From the NCBI GenBank assembly GCA_963812245.1, contig CAWEUK010000002.1:620001-684000 (forward strand): DNA of 64,000 nucleotides, given 5' to 3'. The position numbers and the translations under genes are program-made. Within the stretch, counting starts at the first letter, position 1. Each line of letters opens with the position of its first letter. Under the pieces are notes generated by a model. It saw nothing but the letters and a program-made list of their open reading frames with translations, was not told where the DNA came from and did not search any database. Source of the DNA: Salsipaludibacter sp963812245. GTDB lineage: Bacteria > Actinomycetota > Nitriliruptoria > Nitriliruptorales > Nitriliruptoraceae. Of this stretch, positions 28,795-38,108 are shown in pieces.

Positions 28795-29025
28795 TCAATC
28801 GGGGCGTTGGCCGGCTCCGGCACTGCGGTCGGCAGGATCGGACATCAGGTCTGGACGCCGGTCGGCGGCGATTGCGTCGCCACGAGTGACCGGCGCGCCA
28901 CAGCGTTCGCATGTCGGCGGCGCAGTGGGGACCGACGTGGACGTCGCTGGCCCCACCGTCGGTGCCTCGACCAGGGCACCGCAGTGATCGCACACCTGGT
29001 CGAGCCAGCACGCGGCATCTCCCAT
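28795..29025 (-). CDS. Small zinc-ribbon-like protein
   Basis: The protein has 76 residues and two CxxC pairs, VCDHCGA and CERCGAPV, about 30 residues apart, which could bind one zinc ion. It begins MGDAACWLDQVCDHCG. The remainder is Ala, Pro and Thr-rich and probably disordered. I chose the ATG at 29025 because GAGAGG lies eight bases before it; an upstream in-frame ATG at 29049 has no ribosome site. Small double-CxxC proteins of this kind are widespread and mostly uncharacterised. Confidence 0.65.
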   Translation of the reverse strand: MGDAACWLDQVCDHCGALVEAPTVGPATSTSVPTAPPTCERCGAPVTRGDAIAADRRPDLMSDPADRSAGAGQRPD

Positions 29026-29251
29026 CGTGGGAACCTCTCGTTGCAGCATGTGTTCGCCGAGTCGAGCGGCGCGACATCCTCCGCGGAGTCAAACGGGGCC
29101 GCCCGGCAGCTGACATGCGGGCATCGTAGGCCTCGCGCCGCCGTGTGATCGAACCAGTTCCGTGACCCGAACCGCTTGACGGCACCGGTTGCAGCCGCGA
29201 CGCTGGATGACGAACCCGGCTGGTCGTCGTGGCCCGGCTGGTCGTCTGCCC

Positions 29252-29289
29252 GGGGTCCAACAAAGGGCCCGGGGTCCAACAAAGGGCCC
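29252..29289. repeat. Tandem 19-bp direct repeat
   Basis: GGGGTCCAACAAAGGGCCC occurs twice without a gap, upstream of the acetyltransferase gene. A second short duplication, CCCGGCTGGTCGTC, lies just before it near 29216-29246. The surrounding 346 bases (29026-29371) hold no other convincing gene. Confidence 0.7.
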
Positions 29290-29371
29290 GTGTCGGCAGG
29301 CGTCCCGGAAGACGGCACACCGGGCGACGCGAAGCGGCATGCCGACCAGAAGTGGGCACCGAGGAGGCGCG

Positions 29372-29920
29372 ATGGGTGGCGACGACGAGGCCAGTGGGCC
29401 CGAGATCGTGATCCGACGGACCCAGCCCGACGACGCCGTGGCCTTCACGGCGGTCCTGGCCACGCCTCGGGCAGTGTGGGGGACGATGCAACTGCCGTTC
29501 CCGTCAGCGGCCGAGTGGCGCTCCCGGCTCGAGGACAACCCCGAATGGCTGCACTCACTGGTGGCGTGTCTCGGGTCGGTTGACGGTGACGTGGTCGGCA
29601 ACATCGCCCTGGTCTGCGAACAGGCCCCTCGACGTCGCCATGTCGCATCGATCGGCATGGCCGTGCGCGACGACTGGCAGGGGCGCGGAGTGGGCACGAT
29701 GCTTTTGGCCGCCGCCATGGACCTGGCCGACAACTGGGTGCAGGTGACCCGCGTGGAGTTGGACGTCTACCCGGACAACGAACCGGCCGTGCGGCTGTAC
29801 ACCGCCTTCGGATTCGAGGTCGAGGGCACTGCCCACGGCGCCGTCTTCCGTGACGGCGAGTACGTCGACATCCTCAGGATGGCCCGCTTGCACCCTCGCC
29901 TGGCCGCCGAGCGACGCTGA
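29372..29920 (+). CDS. GNAT-family N-acetyltransferase
   Basis: The protein has 182 residues. The acetyl-CoA-binding motif A is visible as GMAVRDDWQGRGVGTMLLAAAMD at about 95-115, followed by RVELDVYPDNEPAVRLYTAFGFEVEG, the motif B helix and strand. The substrate is unknown; the overall pattern resembles YhhY-like small-molecule acetyltransferases. The ATG at 29372 follows a strong GAGGAGG. Downstream it converges with a 13E12-family gene across a hairpin terminator. Confidence 0.88.
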   Translation: MGGDDEASGPEIVIRRTQPDDAVAFTAVLATPRAVWGTMQLPFPSAAEWRSRLEDNPEWLHSLVACLGSVDGDVVGNIALVCEQAPRRRHVASIGMAVRDDWQGRGVGTMLLAAAMDLADNWVQVTRVELDVYPDNEPAVRLYTAFGFEVEGTAHGAVFRDGEYVDILRMARLHPRLAAERR

Positions 29921-30034
29921 TGCTCGCGTAGAAGGCGGCTGTCGCAGGTCGGCAGGACTCCGACTGGCTGGCTCGGTGTGGGTGATGCATCGATGACGTC
30001 ACCAGTGGCCCGGGTCAGGATACCCATGAACACG

Positions 30035-30095
30035 CCGCTGCCCCGATCGTGCACATCCCGCTGCGCCGATCTTGCACATCCCGCTGCCCCGATCG
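30035..30095. repeat. Intergenic tandem repeat, about 2.7 x 23 bp
   Basis: The unit CCGCTGCCCCGATCGTGCAC plus three bases repeats at 30035, 30058 and 30081 with a few substitutions. It lies between the convergent acetyltransferase and 13E12 genes, and the last copy runs into the terminator hairpin. Confidence 0.75.
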
Positions 30096-30114
30096 GCAGC
30101 GCGGCCGATCGGGG
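30087..30114. terminator. Hairpin between convergent genes
   Basis: A 10-bp perfect stem, CCCCGATCGG with CCGATCGGGG, and an 8-base loop are followed on the plus strand by a run of G. It lies 166 bases after the acetyltransferase stop and 38 bases past the stop of the minus-strand 13E12 gene, so it may serve both. Confidence 0.55.
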
Positions 30115-30151
30115 GGGCGGGTGGATGGAAGGGGTTGCTGCCGGGGTCGGG

Positions 30152-31825
30152 TCAGCCGACCCCGGCGAGCTGGGGTTGGAGGCTGTCGTCGTGTGCCGAG
30201 GTTGGTCCAGCCCGTGACTCGGAGCCTTCGCGCTGGCCATGCCCAGCTCGTGGCTGCCATCTTCGCCGACCGGGATCGGGTGGCGGGTGGGTGAGGTCGC
30301 GGCGAGGTGGTGCCATCCTGATCGTCCAGCCATGGCGGCGGTGGCGCCAAGTGGTGGTGCCGTCGTCGTCGCGGGTGACGGTCCAACGCCTCGAGGTCTT
30401 GTAGTTGTGCCAGGTCCGGCCGACAGGTTGGAGGTTGTCGACGTCTGTCGGCCCGGCAGGCCATTCGTCGATGTGGTCGAGGTCCGCACGACGGACGGGA
30501 CAGGAACCGTTGGGATCGGTGACGACGAGGTCGCGGGCCCAGATGGCCTGGCGCAGCCAACCGGGGGGCACTTGGGTTCGGCGTCCGACGCCGATTGCCT
30601 GACCGCAGTCATCCAGGACGATGGTGCGAAGGTCGGCACCGCGTTCGTCCACCAGTCGTTGCAGCAGGCCTGTCGACACCTTCATTCGGCCGCCGGCCAG
30701 CGTGTGCAGCAGCCAGCCGGGGGTGCGGGCGTCGTCCAAGAGCGCGGCGGCGTCGATTGTGGCGAGCAGCAGGGGCCGCGCCGAGCGTGCCGAGCGTGCC
30801 GACGTGCCGGCCTCCCCATCGGGGTTGACGTGGGTGCTGTCCGGATTGTCGTGCTGACCGCTGGATCGGGGCATGGCCAGGGCGCGCTCGCACAGTCCGA
30901 CCAGCCGTTGCGCCATCGACGCGCCGTGGTCGCGGGTGTGGGCGCGACGTTGGTCGTCGAGGCTGTCGAACAGCTCATCGAGCTCGTCGTCATCAAGGGC
31001 GTCGAGTTCCCGCGGTGCCGTCGACGGGGCCGGCAGCGCGGCGTCGAGGGCCTCGGCCACGGTCGCGAACGACACCGTGCCGAGGTCGGCGAAGAGGGAG
31101 CCGCCGCCGAACAGCCGGGGTGCCATGGACACGAACTCGCCGCGGTCGCGGGCGCGCTCGACCCGTTCCAACCGCGTGGGTCGAGCGGTGTCGACCCACG
31201 CCCACACATCGTCGACCAGCGCGTTGGGTTCGAAGCCTGCCATGTCGATCATTGCCGCTGCCACCAGCCCGTCGAGTTCGACCAGCCGAGCGACTGGCAC
31301 GGCCCGAGCGGCCCGACAGATGGCTGCCACCTGCAACCACGACAGCCAGCGATCGCACAGGCCGGTCAGGAGTGACGGCATGCGTTGCAGCACGTCGATC
31401 GCACCCAGGAGGGCACCGGCGTCCGCGCCGGGGATGCGGCAGGTGTGCTCCAGCCACACCTGCAGGGTCATGCCGCCGAGCCGGTCATGCAGGCCATCGG
31501 CCTGTTGCAAGCGGATGAGCACCCGGGCCGCTCGGCCCATCAGCCGGTCCCGATCCTCCAGCACCCCCGCGAGCTCCCGCAGCCCGGCGGCGACCAGATC
31601 TCCTCCCGAAGCGGACGCCGCAGGCGACGCAACATCCGGGTTGCGGTCGGCGGCGGGTGGCCCGGCCGCGGTCGAGATGACGGGACACACGCAGCCACCG
31701 CAGGCACACCCGGAAGTGGCGAGGCCCGGGTTGCGGAAGTTGGCCTGTACCGACGTGTCGAGGGGGCAGGAACTCGCGCGGGCTCGCTCATGGGCGCGGA
31801 CATCGGGGCGGAGGTGGTTGGCCAT
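30152..31825 (-). CDS. DUF222/13E12-family protein with degenerate HNH domain
   Basis: The protein has about 557 residues. The central part is the Ala/Leu-rich helical DUF222 region (for example VWLEHTCRIPGADAGALLGAIDVL). The C-terminal HNH-like region reads CPVRRADLDHIDEWPAGPTDVDNLQPVGRTWHNYKT in part; the DH pair, Asn and final His are visible, but the Cys pairs typical of the family are missing. It belongs to the 13E12 group common in actinobacteria, with a suspected but unproven DNA-related role. I chose the ATG at 31825. No ribosome site precedes it, so it may be leaderless. A Cys-rich stretch (CACGGCVC) lies near residue 45. A second family member is at 41936-43519. Confidence 0.8.
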   Translation of the reverse strand: MANHLRPDVRAHERARASSCPLDTSVQANFRNPGLATSGCACGGCVCPVISTAAGPPAADRNPDVASPAASASGGDLVAAGLRELAGVLEDRDRLMGRAARVLIRLQQADGLHDRLGGMTLQVWLEHTCRIPGADAGALLGAIDVLQRMPSLLTGLCDRWLSWLQVAAICRAARAVPVARLVELDGLVAAAMIDMAGFEPNALVDDVWAWVDTARPTRLERVERARDRGEFVSMAPRLFGGGSLFADLGTVSFATVAEALDAALPAPSTAPRELDALDDDELDELFDSLDDQRRAHTRDHGASMAQRLVGLCERALAMPRSSGQHDNPDSTHVNPDGEAGTSARSARSARPLLLATIDAAALLDDARTPGWLLHTLAGGRMKVSTGLLQRLVDERGADLRTIVLDDCGQAIGVGRRTQVPPGWLRQAIWARDLVVTDPNGSCPVRRADLDHIDEWPAGPTDVDNLQPVGRTWHNYKTSRRWTVTRDDDGTTTWRHRRHGWTIRMAPPRRDLTHPPPDPGRRRWQPRAGHGQREGSESRAGPTSAHDDSLQPQLAGVG

Positions 31826-31931
31826 GAGAACAACGTACGACTGAGGTGTGACATCTCGATGGTCGTGATGCAAGACTGTGGAAGGTGACCCGCGGAAAGT
31901 GACCGGCCAGTAGGCGTTCGGCGATCGGTGA

Positions 31932-34900
31932 TCAGGTCGCGGCCGACTTGGTCGCGGCCACGGCGGCCAGGGCGTCATCGAGGACGTCCACAACCTCGTC
32001 GACCTGGGTCTCGGTGATCACCATCGGCGGCTTGAACTTGAGGACGTTGGCGAACGGGCCGTCGGTCGAACACAGGACCCCGTGGGCCTTCATCGTCTCG
32101 ACCACCGCGTCGGCGGCCGCGGTGGCGGGTTGGCGTGACACCCGGTCCGTGACCAGTTCCACACCCAGGAACAGTCCACGTCCGCGCACGTCACCGATCA
32201 GGTCGTGGTGGTCGGCCAACCGGTCCAGACCCTGGCGCAGCCTGGTCCCCACCCGGTCGGCATGGGCCAACAGGCGCTCGTCGTGCAGGACGTCCAGTAC
32301 GGCCATGCCCACCCTCGCCGACACCGGGTTGCCGCCGTAGGTGTTGAAGTACTCCATCCCGTTGCGAAACGCCCGGGCGATCGCCGGCGTGGTGACGACC
32401 GCGCCCATGGGATGGCCGTTGCCGATCGGCTTGCCCAGCGCCACGATGTCGGGCACCACGCCATGGGCTTCGAAGGCCCACCAGTGTGTGCCGACGCGCC
32501 CGAATCCGCACTGCACCTCGTCGGCGATGCACACCGCGCCCGCCGCCCGTGCGTGGGCATACGCCGCCGCCAGGTAGCCGGTGGCCAGTTCGACCTGGCC
32601 ACCGCACCCCGAGATCGACTCGTGGACGAACGCCATGGGTGGGTGGCCGTCCGCCGTCAACGCGGCTGCCTTGCCGGCCACGTCGGCGGCGTAGGCCGGA
32701 CCGTCATCGCCGTGTGCTCCGCGATAGGGACCGGGCAGGTCGCACACCCGGACGTGATCGGGGCAGCCCCGACCGCCGCCACGGTTGAACTTGTACGGGC
32801 TGATGGCGATGGTCGAGGACAGGTTGCCGTGATAGGCCCAGTCCATCGTCAGGACGCCGTCTCGGCCCGTGGCGGCGCGGGCCAGGCGCAACGTCAGGTC
32901 GACCGACTCGCTGCCGGAGTTGGTCATGAACACCACGCTCAGGGGATCGGGGAACAGCGACGCCAGGCGGTCGGCGTACGCCACGATGCTGCCGTGCAGG
33001 TAGCGGGTGTTCGTGTTGAGCCGTCGCGCCTGCGTCGTCAGCGCTGCCACCACGCGAGGGTGCTCGTGGCCGACGTGCGCGACGTTGTTCACCAGGTCCA
33101 GCCACCGCCGGCCGTCAGCGTCGATCAACGTGGCGCCGTCGCCGGCGACGATGTGCAGCGGCTCGTCGTAGCTCGTGGACAGCGAGGTGGAGAGCCTGGC
33201 CCGACGTCGTTGCATGATGGTCTCGGCGTCGAGGTGGCGCAGGATGGCGGACGTGGCCGGGTCGAGTCCGACGAGCAACGGTGTCGGATCCGGCGAGATC
33301 GACCGCCACACCGCCTCCTCACTGGCTCGTGCGACCCCGTCCAGGTCAGTCGTGTGGCCGAGCAGGTCGGTGGCCAACTGCACGTGGACATGCGGAACCC
33401 ATCCACCGTTCTCGGCGGGTGCGCCGATGCTCCCGATGGCGTCACCTCGCTCGAGGCGGGCGCCCGGCTCCGTGTCCAGGATGCTCGCCGGCGCCAGGTG
33501 GCCAAACAGCAGCCAGAACGGCGTGCCACCTGGCGTGGCGTACTCGACCAGCACCACGCCGCCGTAGTCACCGGTGCGGGGCCGGACATCGCTGGCCACC
33601 ACCGTGCCGGCCAGGGGCGAGGACACGGTCGTGCCGACCGGAGCGAACAGGTCCATGCCCAGGTGCACGATTCGGGCCTCGCCCGATGGCGTCACGAAGT
33701 CATCAGTGGCGTAGACGGCCCGATGCTCCCCGTACCTGCCCACCCCTGACTCAATGGTCGCTGGGGCCCCCGCAGCGGTGGTCGTGGCATCACTCGCGAC
33801 CGCTTGGCCGGGTGCTGGCCATGCCGTGCCCGGGGCTGGTGTGGATGGCGCGGAGGGGTTCACGACGGGTGGCGACGTCGTGCCCGGGGCCGGACTGGAT
33901 GGCGCGGAGGAGGGCACGGCTGGCGGCGGCGTGTCGGTGGCCGTGGACCAGTCGATGATCGGGGCGACGGACAGGTCGATGGCGATGATCGGGTGCGGGT
34001 CGAAGTTCGCGGACTGGAAGTGTCGTTGGACGTCGCGCTGGGCGGCCACCGGCAGGTAGCCACAGGCGTGGCGGTACACGGCATGGGCGCGCGCCGGTTC
34101 GATCTCGTCGAGCAGGTCCACCAGGCGGTGGATCGCATCCTGGCTGGTCGTGATGTAGTCGTTGTCGGGGGCAGCCGCTGTCTGCCGTCTGGCGTTGTTG
34201 ATGCTCATCGCCAACCGGGTCCGCACGACCGAGTCCAGCAGCGCCAACTCCCCGGGGTCCAGCGGTGCTTCGTGGTGATGGCCGGCGACCAGCTTCGCGG
34301 CCGCCTGCAACGGATCGCGTTGGTCGAACATGGCGTAGGCAATGGCCACGCCCAGGCTGATGATGCGGGGTCCCCGCACCACGTCGCCGTAGTCGATGAG
34401 CACCACTGACCCGTCAGCCGTGACGATGGCGTTGTGGTCGTTGGCATCGTTGTGGATCGCGACCTGGGGGAGGGACGCCAGCGCCGGCACCAACTCGGCG
34501 ACGGCAGCTGCCAGCACGTCGTCGGCCCATGGATTCCCCTCGGGTGGCAGCCGATCCACCTGCAGCATGTTCCAGTCGTGTGGTCGGTCCAGCCCCGGAT
34601 GGTCAAGTCCGGCCAACGCCTCATCCGTGCGCGCCACGGCCCGGCCGAGTTCCCACAGCGGTCGACTGTCGGGACCGAACTCCGCCACCGGCGCGCCGTC
34701 CACCCAGGTCAGCAGACGAACGACGTGCGTGTCGCCGGTCGGATCCACGGCCGTGGTGGATCCGACGACTCGGGGACCTCCCAGCGTCGGGGACTGCGTG
34801 GCGACTTGGTCCAGGGCCAGGTCCTGCAGCTCCAGGCTGTCGGCGGTCACGGTGGGGTGGTGCAGTTTCAGCACGAAGCAGGTGCCATCGGTGGTGGTGA

Positions 34901-35009
34901 CGCAGACGTTGTGGTCCTTGTAGCCGGCCAGTGGTGAGAGATCTGCTACATCCAGCCCGAAGGCAGATCGCGCGATCGCGTGGATGTCGCCATGGGACGG
35001 CCAAGCCAT
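31932..35009 (-). CDS. Three-domain fusion: APH-type kinase, M23 peptidase-like domain, class III aminotransferase
   Basis: One unbroken frame of about 1025 residues holds three domains. Residues 1 to about 345 form an aminoglycoside phosphotransferase/choline kinase-like domain, with catalytic IHNDANDHN and Mg-binding LIDYGD. A Pro/Ala/Ser/Thr-rich linker (about 370-430) leads to an M23 domain with zinc ligands in VHLGMDLFAP and HVHVQL. From about 600 to the end is a class III PLP-dependent aminotransferase with IADEVQCGFGRVGTHWWAF and the PLP Lys in ALGKPIGNGHPMG. Kinase plus aminotransferase-fold lyase recalls hydroxylysine kinase and phosphohydroxylysine phospho-lyase, so a phosphorylated amino alcohol or hydroxyamino acid is a likely intermediate. 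The start at 35009 follows GGAGGG. No export signal is visible, so the M23 domain may be structural. Confidence 0.85.
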   Translation of the reverse strand: MAWPSHGDIHAIARSAFGLDVADLSPLAGYKDHNVCVTTTDGTCFVLKLHHPTVTADSLELQDLALDQVATQSPTLGGPRVVGSTTAVDPTGDTHVVRLLTWVDGAPVAEFGPDSRPLWELGRAVARTDEALAGLDHPGLDRPHDWNMLQVDRLPPEGNPWADDVLAAAVAELVPALASLPQVAIHNDANDHNAIVTADGSVVLIDYGDVVRGPRIISLGVAIAYAMFDQRDPLQAAAKLVAGHHHEAPLDPGELALLDSVVRTRLAMSINNARRQTAAAPDNDYITTSQDAIHRLVDLLDEIEPARAHAVYRHACGYLPVAAQRDVQRHFQSANFDPHPIIAIDLSVAPIIDWSTATDTPPPAVPSSAPSSPAPGTTSPPVVNPSAPSTPAPGTAWPAPGQAVASDATTTAAGAPATIESGVGRYGEHRAVYATDDFVTPSGEARIVHLGMDLFAPVGTTVSSPLAGTVVASDVRPRTGDYGGVVLVEYATPGGTPFWLLFGHLAPASILDTEPGARLERGDAIGSIGAPAENGGWVPHVHVQLATDLLGHTTDLDGVARASEEAVWRSISPDPTPLLVGLDPATSAILRHLDAETIMQRRRARLSTSLSTSYDEPLHIVAGDGATLIDADGRRWLDLVNNVAHVGHEHPRVVAALTTQARRLNTNTRYLHGSIVAYADRLASLFPDPLSVVFMTNSGSESVDLTLRLARAATGRDGVLTMDWAYHGNLSSTIAISPYKFNRGGGRGCPDHVRVCDLPGPYRGAHGDDGPAYAADVAGKAAALTADGHPPMAFVHESISGCGGQVELATGYLAAAYAHARAAGAVCIADEVQCGFGRVGTHWWAFEAHGVVPDIVALGKPIGNGHPMGAVVTTPAIARAFRNGMEYFNTYGGNPVSARVGMAVLDVLHDERLLAHADRVGTRLRQGLDRLADHHDLIGDVRGRGLFLGVELVTDRVSRQPATAAADAVVETMKAHGVLCSTDGPFANVLKFKPPMVITETQVDEVVDVLDDALAAVAATKSAAT

Positions 35010-35095
35010 CTCTTCCCTCCAGTCCAGGTCCCGCCCACGATAGGCCGCACCGATCATGGGGTGGGGCCCCTGTCAGGCCCGCGGGAACACTGCGA

Positions 35096-37771
35096 TCACG
35101 TGCCTGCGTCCTGGGCGCGCAGTGATCGAACGAGGTGGTCGCGTTGTTCGATGACCAGGCGACGCAGCGAGGCGGGGTCGTCGGCGTGGCCATCGAGCCA
35201 GTCGTCCACGGCAGCCACCGTGGGATGGTCGGTCGCCGCCACGCCCTCGATGGCGTCCCGCGCCGGGGGAAACAGCACCACCACCAACCGACGTGCGATC
35301 GCGATGCTGTGGGTTGCCCAGATGTCTGACAGCCCGTCGATGTAGGCAGCGGCGAAGCGCGCGGTCAGTTCCCGTTGGTCCGCTCGCCCCCACCCGGCGG
35401 CCAGGGCGGCAACCGACTCGCTGGCCAGGTCGCGCCGCGTCACCAACTGGTTGTACGCCCAGTCCTTGGCTTCGACGGAGGGGGTGGCTGCTCGTGCCAT
35501 GGCGTGCTGGCGGCGTGTCCGGGCGGTGTCCTTGCGGGCGAGTTCGGTGTCCAGTTGCGCGCGGTCGGCTCGGCCGGACGCGGCCAACTCCACCCAGACT
35601 GCCCAGCGAAGGTCGGCGTCCAGCACCAGGCCCTTCGGGACACCGCGGCCGTCCAGCAGAGCTTCCAGCCACTCGGTCCGATCGCCCGCCAGCGAGATCG
35701 CCAGCCGTGTCCAGGCCAGTTGCCGGTCGCTGCCCGACGCGGCTGCATGGGCTGCCTCCACGGCCGTGGTGTGCAGCTGCCGGGTGAACTCTGATCGACG
35801 GGATGCCGGCAGGAAGTACTGGATGCCACGCCTGGCCTGACCGTGCAGGTTGGCGATGATGCCGGGATGCGTCTCCGACGGGCCGTGCCGTGACACGGTG
35901 TCCAGGAAGGCCGCTGCCGGCATGTGGGCATCACGCGTCGCGTCCCACAGGGCCGACCACACCACGGCCCGGGCCAGCGAGTCCTCGATGGTCGACAGGT
36001 GACTGCGCACCGCGTCGAGGCTGGCCGGGTCCAGCACGACCTTGGCGTAGGTCAGGTCGTCGTCGTTGGGAAGGATGAGGTCGGGTCGTGGGCGCCCCAC
36101 CAGGCCGTCGAGCGCGATCTCGCCGTCGGCAAGGTCGACCGTCGTGTGCACGGTGCGGACCAGGCCGCCGTCCCGGACGTCGTAGCCACCCACCGAGATC
36201 CGGTGTGGCCGCAGCACTGCCAGTTCGGTGGCCGGGTCCCTGCCTGCCTGTGCCAGCCTGGCCGCCGTCACGGGCGACTGCGGTCCGGCGACGTCCACCT
36301 CCACGCGCACTTCCGACACGCCGGCGGTCTCCAACCACACGCGTGACCAGGCACGCAGGTCACGCCCGGAGGTCGACTCGAGTGCGACCAGGAAGTCGTC
36401 CAGGGTGGTGGTGCCCCATGCGTGGCGGCGGAAGTAGTCGTTGGCGCCGACCATGAAGGCGTCCCGGCCCACCCACGCCACCAACTGCTTGAGCACGCTG
36501 GCGCCCTTGGAGTAGGTGATCCCGTCGAAGTTGAGCTTCGCGGCCTCCAGGTCGGTGATGTCGGCGACGATCGGGTGGGTCGTGGGCAGTTGGTCCTGGC
36601 GTGCCGCGCGGGCCTTGTCACTGGTGGCGAAGGTCGTCCAGGCGTCGGTGAACCGCGTGGCCTCGGCGATGCCCAACGTGCCCATGAAGTCGGCGAAGGA
36701 CTCCTTGAGCCACAGGTCGTCCCACCACTGCATGGTCACGAGGTCGCCGAACCACATGTGTGCCATCTCGTGGAGGATCGTGCTGGCGCGACGCTCACGC
36801 TCGGCGTCGGTCACCGCCGACTGGAAGAGGTAGGACTCGGTCAGGGTGACCAGCCCGGGATTCTCCATGGCTCCGAGGTTGTACTCGGGCACGAACGCCT
36901 GGTCGTAGCGACCGAACGGGTAGGCGAGGTCGAACACCGAGTGGAAGAAGTCCAGCCCCTGCTTGGTGATGGCGACGACCTCGTCGGCATCCAGTGATGC
37001 CCGCAGGGCCTGGCGACACAGCACCGCCAGGGGGACGTCCATCTCGGTGCCGTCGCTGGCCGTGCCGTGCCAGTGGTCCTCCACGACGTGGTAGGGCCCG
37101 GCCAGCACGGTCGTGATGTAGGTCGCGATCGGGAGCGTCGGCGCGAAGTCCCAGCGTGCGGTTGCGGGGTCGATGCGCGTGGTGGTGCCAGCCGTGTTGG
37201 AGCGAACCTCCCAGTCGTGCGGTGCCACGACGTGGAAGGTGAACGGGCCCTTCAGGCTGGGCTGTTCGAAGGTTGCGAACACGCGTCGGGCGTCTGCCGG
37301 TTCGTACTGCGTGTAGAGGTAGGTGCGCCCGTCCACCGGATCGGTGAACCGATGCATGCCCTCGCCGGTGTGGCTGTAGTCGCACTGGGCTTCGACCTCG
37401 ACGTTGTTGGTGCCGAGGCGGAGCCCGTCGGCAGCCGTGAGCGTGATGCGGGCACCATCGAACACGTCGTCCGGGTCGACCGACTGGCCGTTGACGGTGA
37501 TCGCGTCCACGGCAGGTGCGAGCAGGTCCAGCCAGGTTGCCGGAGGCGTGGATGCCCCGGCGGCGATGGTGAACGACACCCGGCTGCGCGAGGGAAAGGT
37601 CGACGTCGACGCGTCCGGCGCCCTGGAGAGGTCGAGCGTGACGTCGTGGGCGACGTCGGTGATGCGGCGGGCGCGTTCACCGGTCTCGGCTCGGGTCAGG
37701 TTGGCCTTGTCGGACGTGATGGCAGCGCTCCGGTCGGCGGACCCAGTGATGCTAACGCCGGACACGAGCAC
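35096..37771 (-). CDS. pepN: Aminopeptidase N (M1 family zinc peptidase)
   Basis: The protein has about 891 residues. The M1 signatures are present: the substrate-binding LGAMENPGLVTLTE and the zinc site HEMAHMWFGDLVTMQWWDDLWLKESFAD in part, i.e. HExxH followed 18 residues later by Glu. It removes N-terminal amino acids from peptides in the cytoplasm. The C-terminal 350 residues are the helical ERAP1-like domain. The start is uncertain: family alignment places it just before NLTRAETGERARR, but the only nearby start codons are GTG at 37771 and 37765 without a clear ribosome site. A TAGCAT -10-like element nearby would suit a leaderless message. Confidence 0.9.
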   Translation of the reverse strand: MLVSGVSITGSADRSAAITSDKANLTRAETGERARRITDVAHDVTLDLSRAPDASTSTFPSRSRVSFTIAAGASTPPATWLDLLAPAVDAITVNGQSVDPDDVFDGARITLTAADGLRLGTNNVEVEAQCDYSHTGEGMHRFTDPVDGRTYLYTQYEPADARRVFATFEQPSLKGPFTFHVVAPHDWEVRSNTAGTTTRIDPATARWDFAPTLPIATYITTVLAGPYHVVEDHWHGTASDGTEMDVPLAVLCRQALRASLDADEVVAITKQGLDFFHSVFDLAYPFGRYDQAFVPEYNLGAMENPGLVTLTESYLFQSAVTDAERERRASTILHEMAHMWFGDLVTMQWWDDLWLKESFADFMGTLGIAEATRFTDAWTTFATSDKARAARQDQLPTTHPIVADITDLEAAKLNFDGITYSKGASVLKQLVAWVGRDAFMVGANDYFRRHAWGTTTLDDFLVALESTSGRDLRAWSRVWLETAGVSEVRVEVDVAGPQSPVTAARLAQAGRDPATELAVLRPHRISVGGYDVRDGGLVRTVHTTVDLADGEIALDGLVGRPRPDLILPNDDDLTYAKVVLDPASLDAVRSHLSTIEDSLARAVVWSALWDATRDAHMPAAAFLDTVSRHGPSETHPGIIANLHGQARRGIQYFLPASRRSEFTRQLHTTAVEAAHAAASGSDRQLAWTRLAISLAGDRTEWLEALLDGRGVPKGLVLDADLRWAVWVELAASGRADRAQLDTELARKDTARTRRQHAMARAATPSVEAKDWAYNQLVTRRDLASESVAALAAGWGRADQRELTARFAAAYIDGLSDIWATHSIAIARRLVVVLFPPARDAIEGVAATDHPTVAAVDDWLDGHADDPASLRRLVIEQRDHLVRSLRAQDAGT

Positions 37772-37823
37772 GGGCAGGTTCCGACAGTGGTCGTGCGCGC
37801 GGTGCAGGAGTGCAGCCCCTCGG

Positions 37824-38096
37824 TCACGCGAGGACGTCCAGCCGGCGGTGGTCCGTCGACAGCACCACGACCGCGTGGCGCGAGGAGATGACCTCGCCCC
37901 AGCCGCCGTCCTCGCTGCCCACGTCTGCCAGGTCGCGCGTCGGTCCGGACTGGGTGTCCATGGCCACCTCGGTCTCCATGGACCACCCACCCAGTGACGT
38001 GGCTTCCTGTCGACGCCGGCGCACGGCCCCGGCGCCCGCGGCCGTGGCGCGCAGTCGTTGCCGGCACCGCATCTGGGCGTGGTCGGTGTCGACCAC
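37824..38096 (-). CDS. Small hypothetical protein (about 90 aa)
   Basis: The open frame between pepN and the ABC permease has very high G/C at third codon positions, like real genes here. It encodes a basic N-terminal half and an acidic middle ending in VVVLSTDHRRLDVLA. No ribosome site is evident at the first ATG (38096), and in-frame ATGs further in are possible. No family is recognised. It may be a real small protein upstream of pepN or spurious coding in a GC-rich gap. Confidence 0.4.
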   Translation of the reverse strand: MVDTDHAQMRCRQRLRATAAGAGAVRRRRQEATSLGGWSMETEVAMDTQSGPTRDLADVGSEDGGWGEVISSRHAVVVLSTDHRRLDVLA

Positions 38097-38108
38097 GCCC
38101 AGTCGGGA

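Noticed and set aside
28148..30095. The short tandem arrays as a CRISPR locus.
   Set aside because: Units are directly adjacent with no unique spacers, and no cas gene is present.
31826..31842. LexA-like sequence (GAGAAC AAC GTACGA) before the first 13E12 gene.
   Set aside because: Its half-sites are separated by three bases instead of four and one half is weak, so it does not fit the consensus spacing.
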